Assembly (NCBI GenBank): GCA_033439795.1
Contig: JAUTDP010000010.1
Coordinates: forward strand, 1,674,001 to 1,738,000
Length of the DNA: 64,000 nucleotides
Direction: 5' to 3'
Source: Sordaria brevicollis
Taxonomy: Eukaryota; Ascomycota; Sordariomycetes; Sordariales; Sordariaceae
Below, piece after piece: positions 32,619 to 45,800 of this stretch. A program made the position numbers and the translations under genes. The notes under the pieces were generated by a model that saw only the letters and a program-made list of their open reading frames with translations, did not search any database and was not told the origin of the DNA. Position 1 is the stretch's first letter. Every line of letters starts with the position of its first letter.

Positions 32619-35600
32619 GGCGCGTGTCCGTATGGTTGAACAATAGCGTTCGATGGGGGCCGGCGCTAAGGCTGACGCCGAGAAGATCGCACTGCCGAGT
32701 GCGTAAGAGATGAGGCGAGTAAGGTCGGAAAAAGGCCTCCGGGCCCGACGATGCCAGCAACAGGTAGCGTCAAGTTTGCGCCCGGGCGCCCAACAGGCAA
32801 GCGGTGCAAAACCGGAAAGATACCGAAAACACCGAAGTCCCGTGTGGATGAAGAGCCCTCTGGATCACTGCCGATAGACCTGGGCAACCAGTGTTGCGCC
32901 AGCTTCAGCTTAAAAGCCCACCAACAAACTTCTTCCTATCGTCACGCATCAACAAGGGCCTCTGTGAGCTGAATTGCGCAACATGATAGAAACCAGACGT
33001 AGGGCTGTGACGGACTGAGGGCTGCGGGCTGCGGCGGGTAGGAGTTGAGGTGCTTGGGCAGCTCTGTTGTGCATCACAGGGACATTCTGCGAGCGCGGAC
33101 GTCGGGGAAGCACGGAGGTGGTTGACGGTACAGTACGGTATGTACGGACGGGAGGACGGAGCTGAGGAGGGAAACAAGCGGATGGCAAGCGGATGGGCCG
33201 ATGGGGAAAGCGGATGGAGAAGCGGAGAGGCGGAGATGACGGGGAGGCGCGACAACGGGGGTGGCCGATGGAGAGAAGTGGAGGATGATTTTTCTTTGGA
33301 GAGGGTTCGGTGCGGTGCCGTGTGAATTCTCGGAACTGATGTGCGAGGACGGACGGTGGGCGGGGGGTTGGCAAAAGAGACCAGCGCAGGGCCTCGGGGC
33401 TGCTCAGCCTCAATGATGGAGATGATTTTCAGGTCTTGTTTGAGGATTGGAGAGCACGGGACAGATGTGGACAAATCTCCACGAGGGACAGACAGAGACA
33501 CAAGCTGGAAAGATGGAAAGAAGTCGGGACCGTTGATTTTCTTAGTTTCAGATGACGAGCTAAACCAGTGGTGGGATGGAAGAGGGTGCGAGTCTCCCGC
33601 ACTTTCCTAATTCCTATTGCTTGTCTGCCTGCCCGGAAACACTGCAGTGGTGATAACAAGTCTGGAGCGGGAAGGTAGCTACCGCGGGCTGAGCTGGAGC
33701 CCTGTCATGGACGGTCCGAACGCTTGCTGACAGGGTAAGTACCGTCCCCTCCTGGCTGCGACTGCCGCCGGCGCTTGTTTCTACCTCAGATTGTTGTCTG
33801 GGTGGAAGCCACTTTGTCTCAACCTCAGTTCAACAATCCTTCCTTCCACTTGCTTGATTTCCATGGGCATTTAAGATAGTCAATGGGAAGGAACAAAGAC
33901 AAAGAGGACATGGTTGTGGAAAGAGCACCGTGAAAAAGAGCTCTGAAGGGGAGGTGCACAGCAAGTTATACCTAGAGGTACTAGTAGGTTCTTTCCTTGA
34001 CGGAACGGACCTGCGAAAGACTGGAGGGAGATAAGCAAATGGGCGTTTATCATCAGCCCCGAGTTTTCTTGCAACTTCAGCCAATGGAGGAGGGGAAGAC
34101 GTGAAAACGTCGCAAGCTTTTCTGAGCTTGGATCCTTCTCATTCTTTTGGCAACTAGATCAGCAGTGTCGTCTCCCTGCATACCGCCGAAAATTCATTCA
34201 AGTTGCCGACCGACAAGTACCAGTAATTGACAGCTACCTCTACAGCCGAATGGTTGACTCAAAATATCCTCGTTCCAGCTTCATCAGGCTACCCGACCAA
34301 GATCAATGAGCTTACTCCCGTCTTACCTCTCCATCTCTTTACAGGTATACACTCTCTCTACATATTCCCTATAACTTCACACCAAACCTCGTCCGTTCAA
34401 GAGCACGGTTGTTCTAAATTGCAGTGGTAAAATCAACGCTAACTAAAGCTCAGCTTGGCCATACATACTGTGTGCGTACCTCTATGCCACCACCATATCC
34501 ACCATCCATGATCCATCCATCCCGCCGCGCAGCTCACTGCATGTCTGCAAGTGCAGTCCACCACATGCGCATGTAAATTACACCTGAGCTCTCAAACAAC
34601 AAATGGCAGTTTTCCTCGGCTAGCCACTTCCTCCGTATGGAACCCCCTCTCCGGCGGGAGAAGCAGAGCCGGGCAAGTCGACTGGACGCCTCAACGCCCT
34701 GCCAGTGATAGAAGGAAGTCGCAATGTGAGATTGGAACTCGTCGTGAGGGTTCACTTTTCGGAGCCTTGCCGCATATGGGCTAGCCTGCATGTGCTGACC
34801 CAGGTCTCGACGACCGTTGAAAGCGTGTCCGGGCCATGTCCGGCGGGGGGACAGGCTTGCTCTGTTGCCAAGTGACCAGCAGTCCAATGACCAGCTTGGA
34901 TTCAGAGTTCTTGGTGGGTGCCAGCTGGAGTGCGAGACTCCACTGGAGCTTCCCTTGTCTTGGTGCGGGCTGTGGGGTAAGAGCTCCTCCGTTCTTCACT
35001 TCATGTGTGATGGAATTCCCACTGCAACACAACATCATCCTCCAATTCAGCCAGGCAGTCACAGCCTCCGCGTAGGCGTCCGATTGCCAATCAATGTCAA
35101 TGTTGTGTCTCTGGGTCAGTCGAATGGCAGTCGAGATTCACATTGGGAAGGGATCGGTCGGTCTTCGGCTGCCATGATTTCCCGCTGTCAGCTGTCTAGC
35201 CGGCCATGTCGGCGTCTGACATGCCCGCGCTTATGAGACGGCACGTCAGCAGAGATATAAGGGATCAATGTTGATGCTACGAATGGGACGGACTTCAGTT
35301 CCGCTATCTCAGGCAAGTTGCTGGCGTTTTTCAATCCAAAGCTGGACCAGGCGAGACGCATGCAGGCAGCCCTTGGTGCAGGTCACATCGGTCCAGTCGA
35401 TTACGCATGGGAATCATAAACGGCACAACGGGTGGGAAACCACCTATACATATTAATTGATGGGATATGAGATGAACGAACCATATAGGATGGTTGATGG
35501 TAGGAATTGGGAGTCTCCGAGCACTAACACCCGCCCTCACCTGTCATCCGTTCGAGCCGTAGCATTGCGGCAAGGCAGAGCGAATAACTCTCCTCAAGTA

Positions 35601-37400
35601 AAACCCTAGGAGAACTGTCAACGGCATGGACACCATGGAAACCTTTCACGTACTCTGCTCTTCCGCTACAGGATACTAACTGGTCCCTGGACACCCATCT
35701 TCTCGGCACTTCTCGGACTGCCGTGCTTCAACGGCGTGACATCGGCCCATCCTCGAGCAATACCGCTACCTTGCGAGCCTACTATGGTCACATTGAGATG
35801 AGGAGCTGAGTTCCGATGTTTAGCAACAAGAAAACTGGATTTCAAAAAGCAACGAACATCTGGAACCGGCGTTCATCTAGGTGTCCTGGGATGTACGTTC
35901 CACAACACCGATTAACATTATCAGAAACGCCAAAGCAGGACCGGTCAAGAATCAAAAATGACCAGCTTCCACTTCCCGCTCCCAACACTCAACTCGAGAC
36001 TGCACGTAGCCTGGAAAGGGTCAAATGAACCATGGCGAGTGTGGTTCATGGTCCTGCACAGACCTAACACTCCTTCGCAACCACAGGCCATCATCGAATC
36101 GCGATTCTCTGCAGTCCTCCATCCAAGGCGGACGGTCAAGAAAGTCTTATCAGACTGGGGTTGCTATAGACCGTAGGATCTGATTGGCGCGTTATAGTAT
36201 CCCTGTTCGTCCCAACCACCTTCTATCCGTCTTCCAGCAACACCATGAGCTTTGCACGAGCAACTTGAACTGCGTAGAGTGGCACGAGGCCACGAGCTCA
36301 ACGGTTAGATTCTACACAAAGTTCTGTCCCTCTAGTCGGACAAAATAGGCCATCCGAAAGGCTTCTTCCCGCCTCTCTTTTCGGAGCTGATAGGCTTGGC
36401 CTTGGCTGGTTGGCGCCTTGTCTTTCTATAGGTGAGTTCAGCTTGGCCTTGTGTTTGTGTGTCCCATTAGACCCCTTCCAACAAAATGGGCGAGATGAAC
36501 AATCTTTGAATCTTATATTCCTACCTCGTTTACTCAATCCGTCATTTCACTTTTCTACACCTCTTCGCTAGGTCACCAGTTCCTTGGGAGTTGGGACGCA
36601 GATTTTCCGTAACAACAATCTTCAGGAAACAGGCCAAGGTTGGGCCGCATATACCAGAAAAACTTGCACTAAGGTACGTATGGCAGGTTCCAAAATTTTG
36701 CTTGCATTACCGTCAACACCTCTAATTTAAAATCTTTCCTTCCGTGACACTTTTTCTTGAAGAGAGTAATCACCACGCAACTCAAGCACTCTTGCAGTTT
36801 TGTGGAAATTTTTGGCTATCCGGTAGCCGTCTCTGCAGGTACCTTCGCATGTGTACAAGAGAACTGGTAACTTTCAAGGCTGGTCTGAATCTGACAAGGC
36901 TCGAGGAATGCTAGTCACCTTGCCAGTTTCGAGTGGTTTTGCTGCCGGATGACTAGAAACATCCAAGGCATGCATAGGTAGTATCTCGCCCACGTCGAGT
37001 CTTCTCTGCGAGGAAGGGAACCTGAAAACAGGCTCCAACATCACCTGTGATGCCGGATCTGTTCATAAACTGGGCAGTAGATACCCTTTAGTGGAGGTGA
37101 GCATAAGATTATTGTTCATTTACGCTGGTCTTGGTTGACGTTGTATACCACTAGACAATGGCTTAAGGCCAATGGGACGGTGTCAATAGCTTCTATGAGA
37201 TACTATGTTTCCCTTTTGTGATCCTTCTGTTGTTCAGTCATTGTTTCATTATCTTCGTTTTCCCTTTATCTCCCCTTATTCCATCTCGCGCTCCGGTTAC
37301 CTCATCCATATTTCCCACTCCCCTTATTTTGTTTTCCTAATAGGTTGATCCCCTCTTACCTACATACTTGAAGATGAAAGAATAGAATTGACTTGAATAC
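32619..37400. other. 4.8-kb intergenic region
   Basis: Contains the promoter of the large zinc-finger gene at its left end and the 3' end of the DUF7580-like gene at its right. Open frames up to 198 codons over 32.9-33.6 kb come from biased purine/pyrimidine strands and have no domain. Direct repeats of AAGCGGATGG lie at 33176-33217, and one CTAGAGGTA copy at 33972-33980. I found no RNA gene or transposase. Confidence 0.45.
33176..33217. repeat. Three direct copies of AAGCGGATGG
   Basis: Perfect 10-mers start at 33176, 33187 and 33208, with a partial copy after 33217, in a purine-rich strand upstream of the large zinc-finger gene. Confidence 0.85.
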
Positions 37401-39517
37401 TCATAGTGCAATTGCCTTGTCGCGCGCCATCTGTAGCTTGAAGATCACGTCGGCATAAAATTCGTGACAGAAGTTCTCACTCCGCAGCCCATCGAGGTTG
37501 ATGAAACTTTCGAGACACCGTGTTACGGCCGCCGTGTATTCTGGGCCAGCTTCGGCGAGAATATTGTCCTCAAAGCCCTTGCCCAACTTGTACTTTTCCA
37601 TGTAATCATTCAAGGTCAGTTTTGCGACAATGTCATTGCCTGCGGTGGCTTTGGTTGAGTGTCCTACTGCAGGTGGGCCAGCTCTCTGTCCATATAACGC
37701 TGGGTTCATGTCCAGGTCACTGATAACCCGCCCGAGCATGATTTGTATGAGGAGAAGACCGAATGTGAATACCGTAGTCTCTCTTTCTCGGGGTTTGGGG
37801 ATGAACCCGTCGGCCTTGGGCACCGCACATGGGGTGGACAACGGTATGCATTTCTTGATGAACGGACGATAGGGGAATCCAGATGGGAAATCGGAGCTCG
37901 ATGCCGCCCCATCACCCAGGCGAAATAAGATGTCGTCAAGTGTGATGGTTTTCGGCAGCCACGGGCTACCGTAGAGATGAAGGATATTGACGGCTACCGT
38001 GAAGGCTAGCTGAAGCTGGTCTTGAAATCCGAGCGAAATGAAAGGTTCGTCACGCTCCTGTTGCGAAAGGGCATCATGTGCTTGGTTGAGTAGTTGACGC
38101 AGAGAGAAATCAGATGGGAAATCGTTGGGCTGCGGGTTATACTGTGCCTTCGACATCCGTGACTTCGGCGCATATAATCCAAAACGGCGCTGAGGCTCCT
38201 GACTATCCATTAAGTGGCCATAGAACAGCTGCTCGTTCTTCGATATGGGAGATTTCTCTTTCAATCTGATGAGCTGGCATAGCCCGGACATAGGGTTCGG
38301 AGGAGATTTCTGAAAACAGCTCACTGCCTTCGGATTGGGCTCAACAATCAAACTCAAAGACCCTTGAACCAGTCTTTTCATGGCGTTTCCATGTCTTGTC
38401 ATACCCCGGTCAATGTGTCGTAGAACTAACTGGGACTTCCACTGCTTTTGGCTTTTAGAACCACTTTTGGCTGTAACGGACGACCCATTATGTTGTGATG
38501 AGCTTCCTGTGTTGTTCGGCGATGGGCGGAGGTCAAGTGTTTTTGGAAGGTAGTTGGCCGCCTTACCACCACCAAACTCGATAATGCGGATCTCGAGATT
38601 GTAAGTCCGCAGATGTCCTATCGGTGCCCCCGAGGACGTGGAATCATCCATAAATAGGCTTAGCGATAACTGGAAATTCAGGTCCTTGGCTACTTGATCC
38701 TCAAAACTTCCAGGTTTCAACACCAAAGGTCTTGGACTAAGCCTTAAAAATGCCTCGTGCGGCATTTTACAGCAAGCCGCTGTAGCTTGGTCCAGGGCAT
38801 TGAAAAGACTCTGGGAAAGGTCTCGCAAAAGCCGGGTAAAGCGCCATTGAGACCGGCGATGTCGAGGAGTCTCCAACTCCTTGTTTTCATTCACAAGCTT
38901 GGAGAGACTTGAGGTTATGTACCTGATCCTTGAAAGGACAGTGTCATAGTCGCCTCTCTTGAGAGTGAAAGACGCCTTCTTTCTGATCTCTCTCAGGATG
39001 TCATCTGCTGTGCGGAGCGGACTCTACAGAGAACAAACCGTCAGTGCGATTCCGACCCGAGAGATGCAATGTGAGTAGCTGCCACTAGCGAATCCATCTG
39101 CAACTGGAGGGTTGAGTATATTTCCAATTTTCCACTTACTTTTAAGTCCGGCCCAAGGCCTAGCTTCCCTTTCAAATCTTCCACCATGCCCTTCAACTCC
39201 TCCATCCCACTTTCAATGGACAAGTACGATTCCCCCAGCCGAGCACGAAGCTCTTGGTTAAATTGCTCTTGTTTCCATTCGTGACCAAATGGGTCCTTCA
39301 ACATCTGGTCGACTTTTTCAATGGGCGCGATCCCTTGGAGAAGCTTTTCGCACGTGCATTTCAAGAAGCAATACTCGGTCGACAAATCCGTCTCAAGAGC
39401 ATGTAGAAGACTCAGGGCGGCATTGTAGGAGGATAATGCCGTCTTGTAAGCCTTCAGTGTCTTCACCGCGATAGGTAGGACACCAAGGACGAGACCTACA
39501 ATTTCTAGACCAGACAT
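37401..39517 (-). CDS. HeLo-like/DUF7580 pseudokinase-like protein
   Basis: Two exons, 39517-39140 and 39023-37401 (116-nt intron, GTAAGT donor), 666 residues. The N-terminus MSGLEIVGLVLGVLPIAVKT is a hydrophobic helix typical of fungal HeLo-like or STAND N-terminal domains, followed by amphipathic helices. The remainder resembles DUF7580, annotated in many ascomycetes as prion-inhibition-and-propagation-like. Near the C-terminus, TVFTFGLLLIQIMLGR and the helix with CLESFINLDG resemble a degenerate kinase C-lobe; no catalytic HRD or DFG is visible, so catalysis is unlikely. Related proteins are discussed as cell-death or nonself-response effectors; that role here is inference. It is divergent from the acuF-like gene at 39986 across 468 bp. 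Confidence 0.8.
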
Positions 39518-39985
39518 TGTCGAGAAAACAGGTTGGTATGTGTGAATGCTTTCAAGCCGTATAGTCTTTCAAGCTGTCAAATCTCTTGGACTGCTGGTAT
39601 AACTCCGTTATGAAGTGCAAACGCGGTAGGACTAGCATGTTTCGATGAGCGAAGATGCAAGACATAAATAACCCCGCTCTGCTCTTCTGGTTTCAAGATA
39701 TAGGGACTTTTGATTGGGTTGGGGTACATATAGGCGCTCTGGTTGATCATACTCAGTCGCACGAAGAGTTGTGGGGTGTCGAGGTTGGTGCCTAACCTTG
39801 CAGCTTGAAGGATCATTGAACGTGAGGTAGTATTCCCGTCACCTTTCAGTAAATGAATGGTATACTGCGATCTTGCCCGGATTCTCACCTGCAGGTATCC
39901 TAAACTCACCATCGACGTTCTCCTGCCTCGTCACTCAGAGTTGCCCCGAATTTGACAAGTAATCCGTACACAAAACATCTCGATT
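39518..39985. promoter_or_regulatory. Shared interval between divergent DUF7580-like and acuF-like genes
   Basis: This 468-bp stretch separates two start codons pointing away from each other, so it likely contains both promoters. It also holds an ATG-initiated minus-strand frame of 111 codons (39577-39912). That frame has no recognised domain, and I do not call it a gene. Confidence 0.5.
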
Positions 39986-42374
39986 ATGTCTGAAATTCCC
40001 AAAATAGCCCCCATCGTCTCTTCAATCCTTTCGTCCTTTGATAAGCTTATTGCCAGTTCGGACATCAGCGATGGGCCACACACATCCGTGGCAAGCTCGT
40101 GCTTTGGAAGGTTTAAGCTATGGTCAGCCAGTTCAGGAGCACACCAACAACGAACACGATCTCTCGATTACAAACTTCGAGGTGCATCTACCCTGAAATT
40201 TCAGGTCACATCCCTTCTCAAGGAACTGCGTGATGTTCTTGATGAGGTCAACAAAGGTACCTTAATGCCGAATGTGTCTGTCTGTTTGGATCTAGCCTAT
40301 GTCAGTCAGCGTCCTAACAGCGTGGATTCCTTAATTTAGGCCCATCGGAAAGCCGCTCACTAGCCGCCGCCCTAAAACTTCCTCAGCAAAACAAGGCACT
40401 GGATAAAGAGCTCGTCAATTACTTCTCAAACGATGAAACTCCTAGCAGATCCGTCGTCGACGAACTTCTGGATGATGCTAAGCACGTTATTAATTGCCTA
40501 CTTCGACTTTCAATCGTGATCCGAAACCCTACACCTTATGACCATTTCTTGTCCAGAGCTAAATTCATCGAAGGAGCTGAGCCCTTTGATATCGGCTATA
40601 TCCGCGATAGATTCCGTGGACTCGACGATCACGAATTAGTGGAACGATTGGGGAAGTCTCTGTCCATCCGACGTCAGTACTTCCGGTATCGAGAGGATCA
40701 CTTCAATCATCTTTCAGATGGTTTACCTGGTACCAAGGGTGACCAGGCCACAACAATTGCATCCTCAATACCTGAACATCTGAAAAAGCGGGATGACTCT
40801 ACAGTGACGCCGGGAATATTCATTGATGACATCGACGCCCACTCCGAAGTTGCAACCTCATATGCAGCGTCAGAAGCAGACTCAGATCAACCAAGAGTAC
40901 CACCAGTGCCCAGTGGCTACATCGACGGTCCTATTAAGTGTCCGTTCTGCCACGCTATAATTAGGATAGACGGCCGCCGGGCCTGGAAGTACGACAAACC
41001 TTGATTCTTGTCTCCTTTTGACACTAAAACGGCTTTATACTAACCAAAAAAAAGGAAACACGTTTTCAGAGACCTTCAACCTTACATTTGCTTAGCCAAA
41101 TCTTGTCCCGCGGCAAACAAGTTGTATGAGCGCCGTAGGGATTGGTCTCAACACATGCGCTTGGAACATTGGAGGCTGTGGAAATGCCCCTTAGGCTGCA
41201 ACGACGACATGCATACACCTGAGGAGTTCCAGCAGCATGTCTCATCCCGCCACGAGAATGAGATATCCAGACAACATGTCAACGGTCTTGTCCGTATTTG
41301 CAGCGTGTCTTATCCGGTGAAAGCACGTGGACCTTGCCTTTTCTGCGACCAGCATCTTCCATCCGACAAGCTTTATATCTCGCACGTTTCATTGCACATG
41401 GAACAACTTGCTCTGTTCGCACTTCCCTCGGTAGAATATGATTCAGATGAAGATGATCAAGACGAGGATGATCAAGACGAGGATGATTCAGATGAAGATG
41501 ATCAAGACGAGGACGGTCAAGACGAGGTTACTCTGGCGGAAGCCTCCAAGGACAATGTGAATTCCCCGACATTTTTGGAGCAGGGCGTTCTCACACAACA
41601 ACAGCGGGCAGCCCTCGGCATGAACCCAGCCGTGTTGCAGAACATCAACAGTGTCACAAACGCACTGTATTCCAAGAGAGTGCCCGAGTTTTCCAAGAGG
41701 TGGGGAGGCCAACCGAACTACGTCCCACCACATCAAATGCAGGATTTTAGGAATCAATGCCGAGAGGAAGCCAAGAGCCTCGTATTGCAGAAATTTCTTC
41801 AGGTGCAAATGGAGGCACCTATGGCAGGACAGAGTGGTAACAGTGAAGATCTATCAGGTCAACGGCAGGCTTACCACTTGAATTACACAAAGGGGGTGGA
41901 CCCAACGATGATGGAACAGTTGGGGCAGCAAATGCTGAATCAAATACGTGACCAGGAAGGAAGGAGTGAAGAAACGAAGCCGACCGTTCAGTCAGAAAAC
42001 CAAAATGTTTCCGGTGACCTGGCTGGCGGTGCGAAGACAATCGTTGAGAACAAGGAGGAAGGAGATTTCGCGTACCACCAAGGCTCAGCAATGGAGTATC
42101 AAGAACGGACACAGGAAGGGGAGCTTTGGGAAGTCGAGCCTACTCCTAAAAGGATTTCGAAGCCAGGCGAGACCCCAAACACCACGACCGTGACAGTCTG
42201 GTACTGCGTAAGTACACCATCAATACAGCAACATATTGTGCATCAGCTAAGCATTTTAAATAGAACGACTGCAACTACGGCCCCAATAACATCAACCTTG
42301 ACAATATTTGTCCAAACTGTCAACATACGCGGTGTAGACACTGCACTTGTACAACTCTGTTGGTCAGGCCTTGA
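39986..42374 (+). CDS. acuF-like C2H2 zinc-finger protein with acidic repeat and Cys-rich tail
   Basis: Four exons: 39986-40256, 40340-40988, 41055-42207, 42264-42374, 727 residues, frame kept throughout. The helical N-terminal half (from MSEIPKIAPIVSSILSSFDK) is the type found before fungal C2H2 domains annotated as acuF-like. The zinc-binding part follows: CPFCHAII joined across intron 2 to KHVFRDLQPYICLAKSC, then W-R-x-H fingers (MRLEHWRLWKCPLGCND, CLFCDQHL). A tandem Asp/Glu repeat (about 41447-41520) follows, then a Gln-rich region. The last exon adds WYCNDCNYGP, then CPNCQHTRCRHCTC, a small zinc-ribbon-like module seen at the end of many fungal proteins. Without the last splice, translation continues in an unrelated frame to 42438. 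Function is unknown. Confidence 0.78.
41447..41520 (+). repeat. Tandem acidic-coding repeat (DEDDQ/DEDDS)
   Basis: Imperfect 15-bp and related units (GATGAAGATGATCAA and close variants) encode an Asp/Glu-rich run in the acuF-like protein. Such runs expand and contract easily. Confidence 0.8.
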
Positions 42375-42839
42375 ATCATTGCCCACCTTCCCGATCGCGC
42401 ATGAGGGGGAGGAAAACAATTTTAGTCCTGACGAGTAAAGGATGAATTGGGACAGGCAACTGAAGAGAGGCTTTACGACACCCGATTCAATATGGGGTTC
42501 TCCAATGTTCCAAGGCAACTCAATATATAGCTTAGTTTCTATGCAAAGGGCAAGATTTACTACATATCTACTTGCAGCATATTCCTGAGAGCGCGCAAGA
42601 GAGAAACAAGGTTCCATTCTTCCGTCAATCCTTCAACATCATGCAACTAAGAGCAGAACTTTGAGGAGAATCAAACAAAGGGAAGTTATCAATAAACGTT
42701 CATCTAGAACTGTCCAAGTTTGTCCAAACTATCAACATTTCCCATCCTCCAAATAACTACCTAGGTATCCATCCGGGAACCTCAAGTCCCTTTACCAGAA
42801 CAAAGAAGACCCCATCTTGCCGCTCAATCTCATCTCAAC
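42375..42839. other. Convergent 3' region
   Basis: Lies between the ends of the acuF-like gene (+) and the methyltransferase gene (-). It presumably contains both 3' UTRs. No gene is seen. Confidence 0.5.
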
Positions 42840-45800
42840 TTAAACAAGACTATCAGTATCCAGAACCATATCAATAAACCCAACCCTGCTCTCCTCCTCC
42901 ACTGCCGCCGCTCTCTGCCTCCTCGTCTCCCTTGGCATAGTCTGCAGACTGGTGCTCGGCTTCCTCGCATACCCCCTGAGCATACGGAACCCAGAGCCCA
43001 CATTCCTCCCCTCCTCAACAACAGCATGTACATCAGCAATCATCTTCCCGGCCTCGCGCATCGCTTCGCCGGGGGTGACCATGTCGGCGAGTCTCAACTC
43101 GCCAGCGGCCTTCTCCATCTCCGCGCGCAGGAGCCAGCGCTCCCAGCTCCAGCCGGCGGCGATGCCTGCGATGGCTGCGACATTGTCAGTTGAGCCGGAT
43201 ACCATGGCTTCGAGCTCCAGTGTCTTGGGACCTTCGGTAGAGGAAAGGTCAATGGCGCTGTCGCTGTCCTTCTTCAGCGTCATGTTGACGGGGGGCAAGC
43301 CGGGAGTCTCAGCCTTGGGAGGAGGAGCAGGCGGCTTGGTAGAGTGGCGAGGGCCCATAGGCATGCACATCCATGCGCGCCTGACGTCGTCGAAGCCGGC
43401 GCGGCGGAGACGAGCCATGAACGAGCGCGTGGGGTTGGGGTCGTAGCCGAGTGTCTGCAGGGCGAAACCGAACTCGACGGCCTTGGCGTTGCCCAGCGGG
43501 CCGGCGTTCATGATGTCAGCGTCCAAGACGGAGAACTCGAGGTAGCCGCCGGGCTTGAGCACGCGCATGCATTCTTTGAGACAGGCTTCCCATTCGTCGG
43601 CGCCGTTCTCGCCGAAGAGCTTGAGCACGGCGTGCAGTTCGCGGGCGGAGATCAGGTCGAACTGGTTGTCGGAGAAGGGAAGCTTGGTGAGGCGCTCGAC
43701 GGCGACTTGGCGGTGGTTGGGAGGGCCACGGATGTTGCTGTTGCTCAGCTGGCGGAGAGTCTTGGTGGTGACGGTGTAGATCTTGGTGTTGGGGTATTGG
43801 AGGGCGCAGTGCCAGGCCCAGTCGCAGGCGCCCTGGCCGGCGAGGTCTAGGATGCGAGCGCGGTCACGGCTGACGCCGTCGGCGCCGGGAGCGAAGCGGC
43901 TCTGGCGTGCGAGGCGCTTGGCAACGGGAGCGCAGATGAGGCGGCCGCCGTTGAGAAGCTTGGTGGCGGCAACGTGCCAGGTGGCCATGTTCATCTGGCT
44001 GCGGGCCTCGGCCTCCTTCTCGGCACGGAGCTTCTCGGGGTCGTCGATGAGGACGTCATCACCGCGGGCGACGTTGGCGCTCATGCGCTTCTTGGCTGAC
44101 TGGGGAACGACAGACAGCTGGAACTTACCAAGGAGCTGGTTGCGGTGAGCATCCTTGAGGGCGACACGCTGGGCTTGGAGAGCCTCAAAGCGAGGTTGGC
44201 GGTTGACGAAGACGTCGTTGGGGCAGGTCTTGACGGCGGCATCGGTGAAGGCGCGGTAGAAGGCGTTCTCCATGCGCACCAGCTTGGAAGGAAGGGACTT
44301 GGGAACGGTCTCCTTAATGGTGATCTCGGAGAAGCGGACAGATTTCTTCTGCTTCGCGTCGGCCTCGACTGCGGCTTCCTGAGCTGGCTCTTCAGTCTTT
44401 GCTTCCTCAACCTTCTCTTCCACCTTTACCTCCACCTCGGCCTCAGGCTCCTCATCGCCGAGCTTGAAGTGTTCGGGAACCTCAGTCTCATCGGAAAAGC
44501 CAACGACGCCTTGAAGGTAGGCTCTCTGGGCCATCAACCACAGCTCAGTGCGTTCGATGTGGGAGAGCGAAGTCGATTGTTGTTCGGCAACGTACTTGGC
44601 ATCATAGTCGTCGACAATCTCGTTAGCGACGATCTCGTTACCGGCCATGGGAGAGAAAGTCTCCTCGGCGATCTGTTCGAGAGCAGGCTCCTCAGCCTCC
44701 GCAGCAGGCATCCTGACTGCAGTGACTGGGGTGGCCTCGACGCGAACAGCAGTCGGAAGCTCCTCCGGGTTCAAGCCCGCAGGAACCTCAACAACGCGCT
44801 CCACAATGTTAGCAGGACCATCATCGAGATGAAGCGGGCGAGGAGGTGGCGGGGGGATGGTGTTGGGGGCGTTTTGCCAAGGGGTCTTGTAGAAGTTCTC
44901 GGCAGTGGTCGAAGTTGGGGGTTGGTATGGGTAGGGTTCCTCCGCCTGGCTACCCATGTTCCATGTACGCCGGGTTGCTGAAGAGAGCTCCGAAAAGAAA
45001 CCACCAGGGGAAGGAATCTCGAGCCTGCTAAGCTCAGCAAGGGAGCGACGTTGACCGGAGGGGGCCCGGTTGAGGCCGGTCATCAAACGGGGAAGTTGGC
45101 GAGCCTGGGACATTTCCTGAGACATCTGCTGGGGCACTTCGATAACCTGCTCCGGGGCGGGGGTCTCATCGTAATCCGACTCGTGGTTAGAGGAAAGGGC
45201 CTGGAGGGTCTCCAATGCGCCAGGCTGGAGACGAACTCCGGACCAGTCCTCATCAACATTCTCCTGGGCCCCGATCAATGGGGTGGGCGGTGCGGACATG
45301 GCAGCCATCTCCTCCGAGTTGATGCTGCCATCGAGGGATGGGGGTGCGGAGACGTTGGGAATCTCCTGGATTTGTCGTAGCTCCATCAGTGACTTGACAG
45401 CTGGGGACATGGCAATAGCTGATGGTGGTGTTGGTGGAATGGGCGAAGTCATGTTCTTCTTCGCATCTGCTTGGATATCGGCTGGGATAACCAAACGGGA
45501 CAGGGACAGTCTTTGACCGATGGACGCTCTCGATGACCTCCGTAGACTTCTCCTCGAACTCATGTTACGACCAATACCGTTTGCTTGCAGCATCTCCTTA
45601 CGCTGCGTTTCCTCATCAGAAATGTCATAAAGGTCGTCGAATTCCGTCACATCAGTCATGGCGCTTGATCGTTTGTTGTTCCACGCTCCCGAAGAAGGGT
45701 TGGAAGAAGAGGTTTCTGAACTTGTGTCGTCGGCATCCGTGTCCGGCCCGCGGTAGCTCGAAATGCACGATGGTGTTGCCGGCAGTATGGGAGCGGCAAG

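Noticed and set aside
43344..44981. Several + strand open frames of 120-280 codons
   Set aside because: They are antisense to the methyltransferase gene and show no domain.
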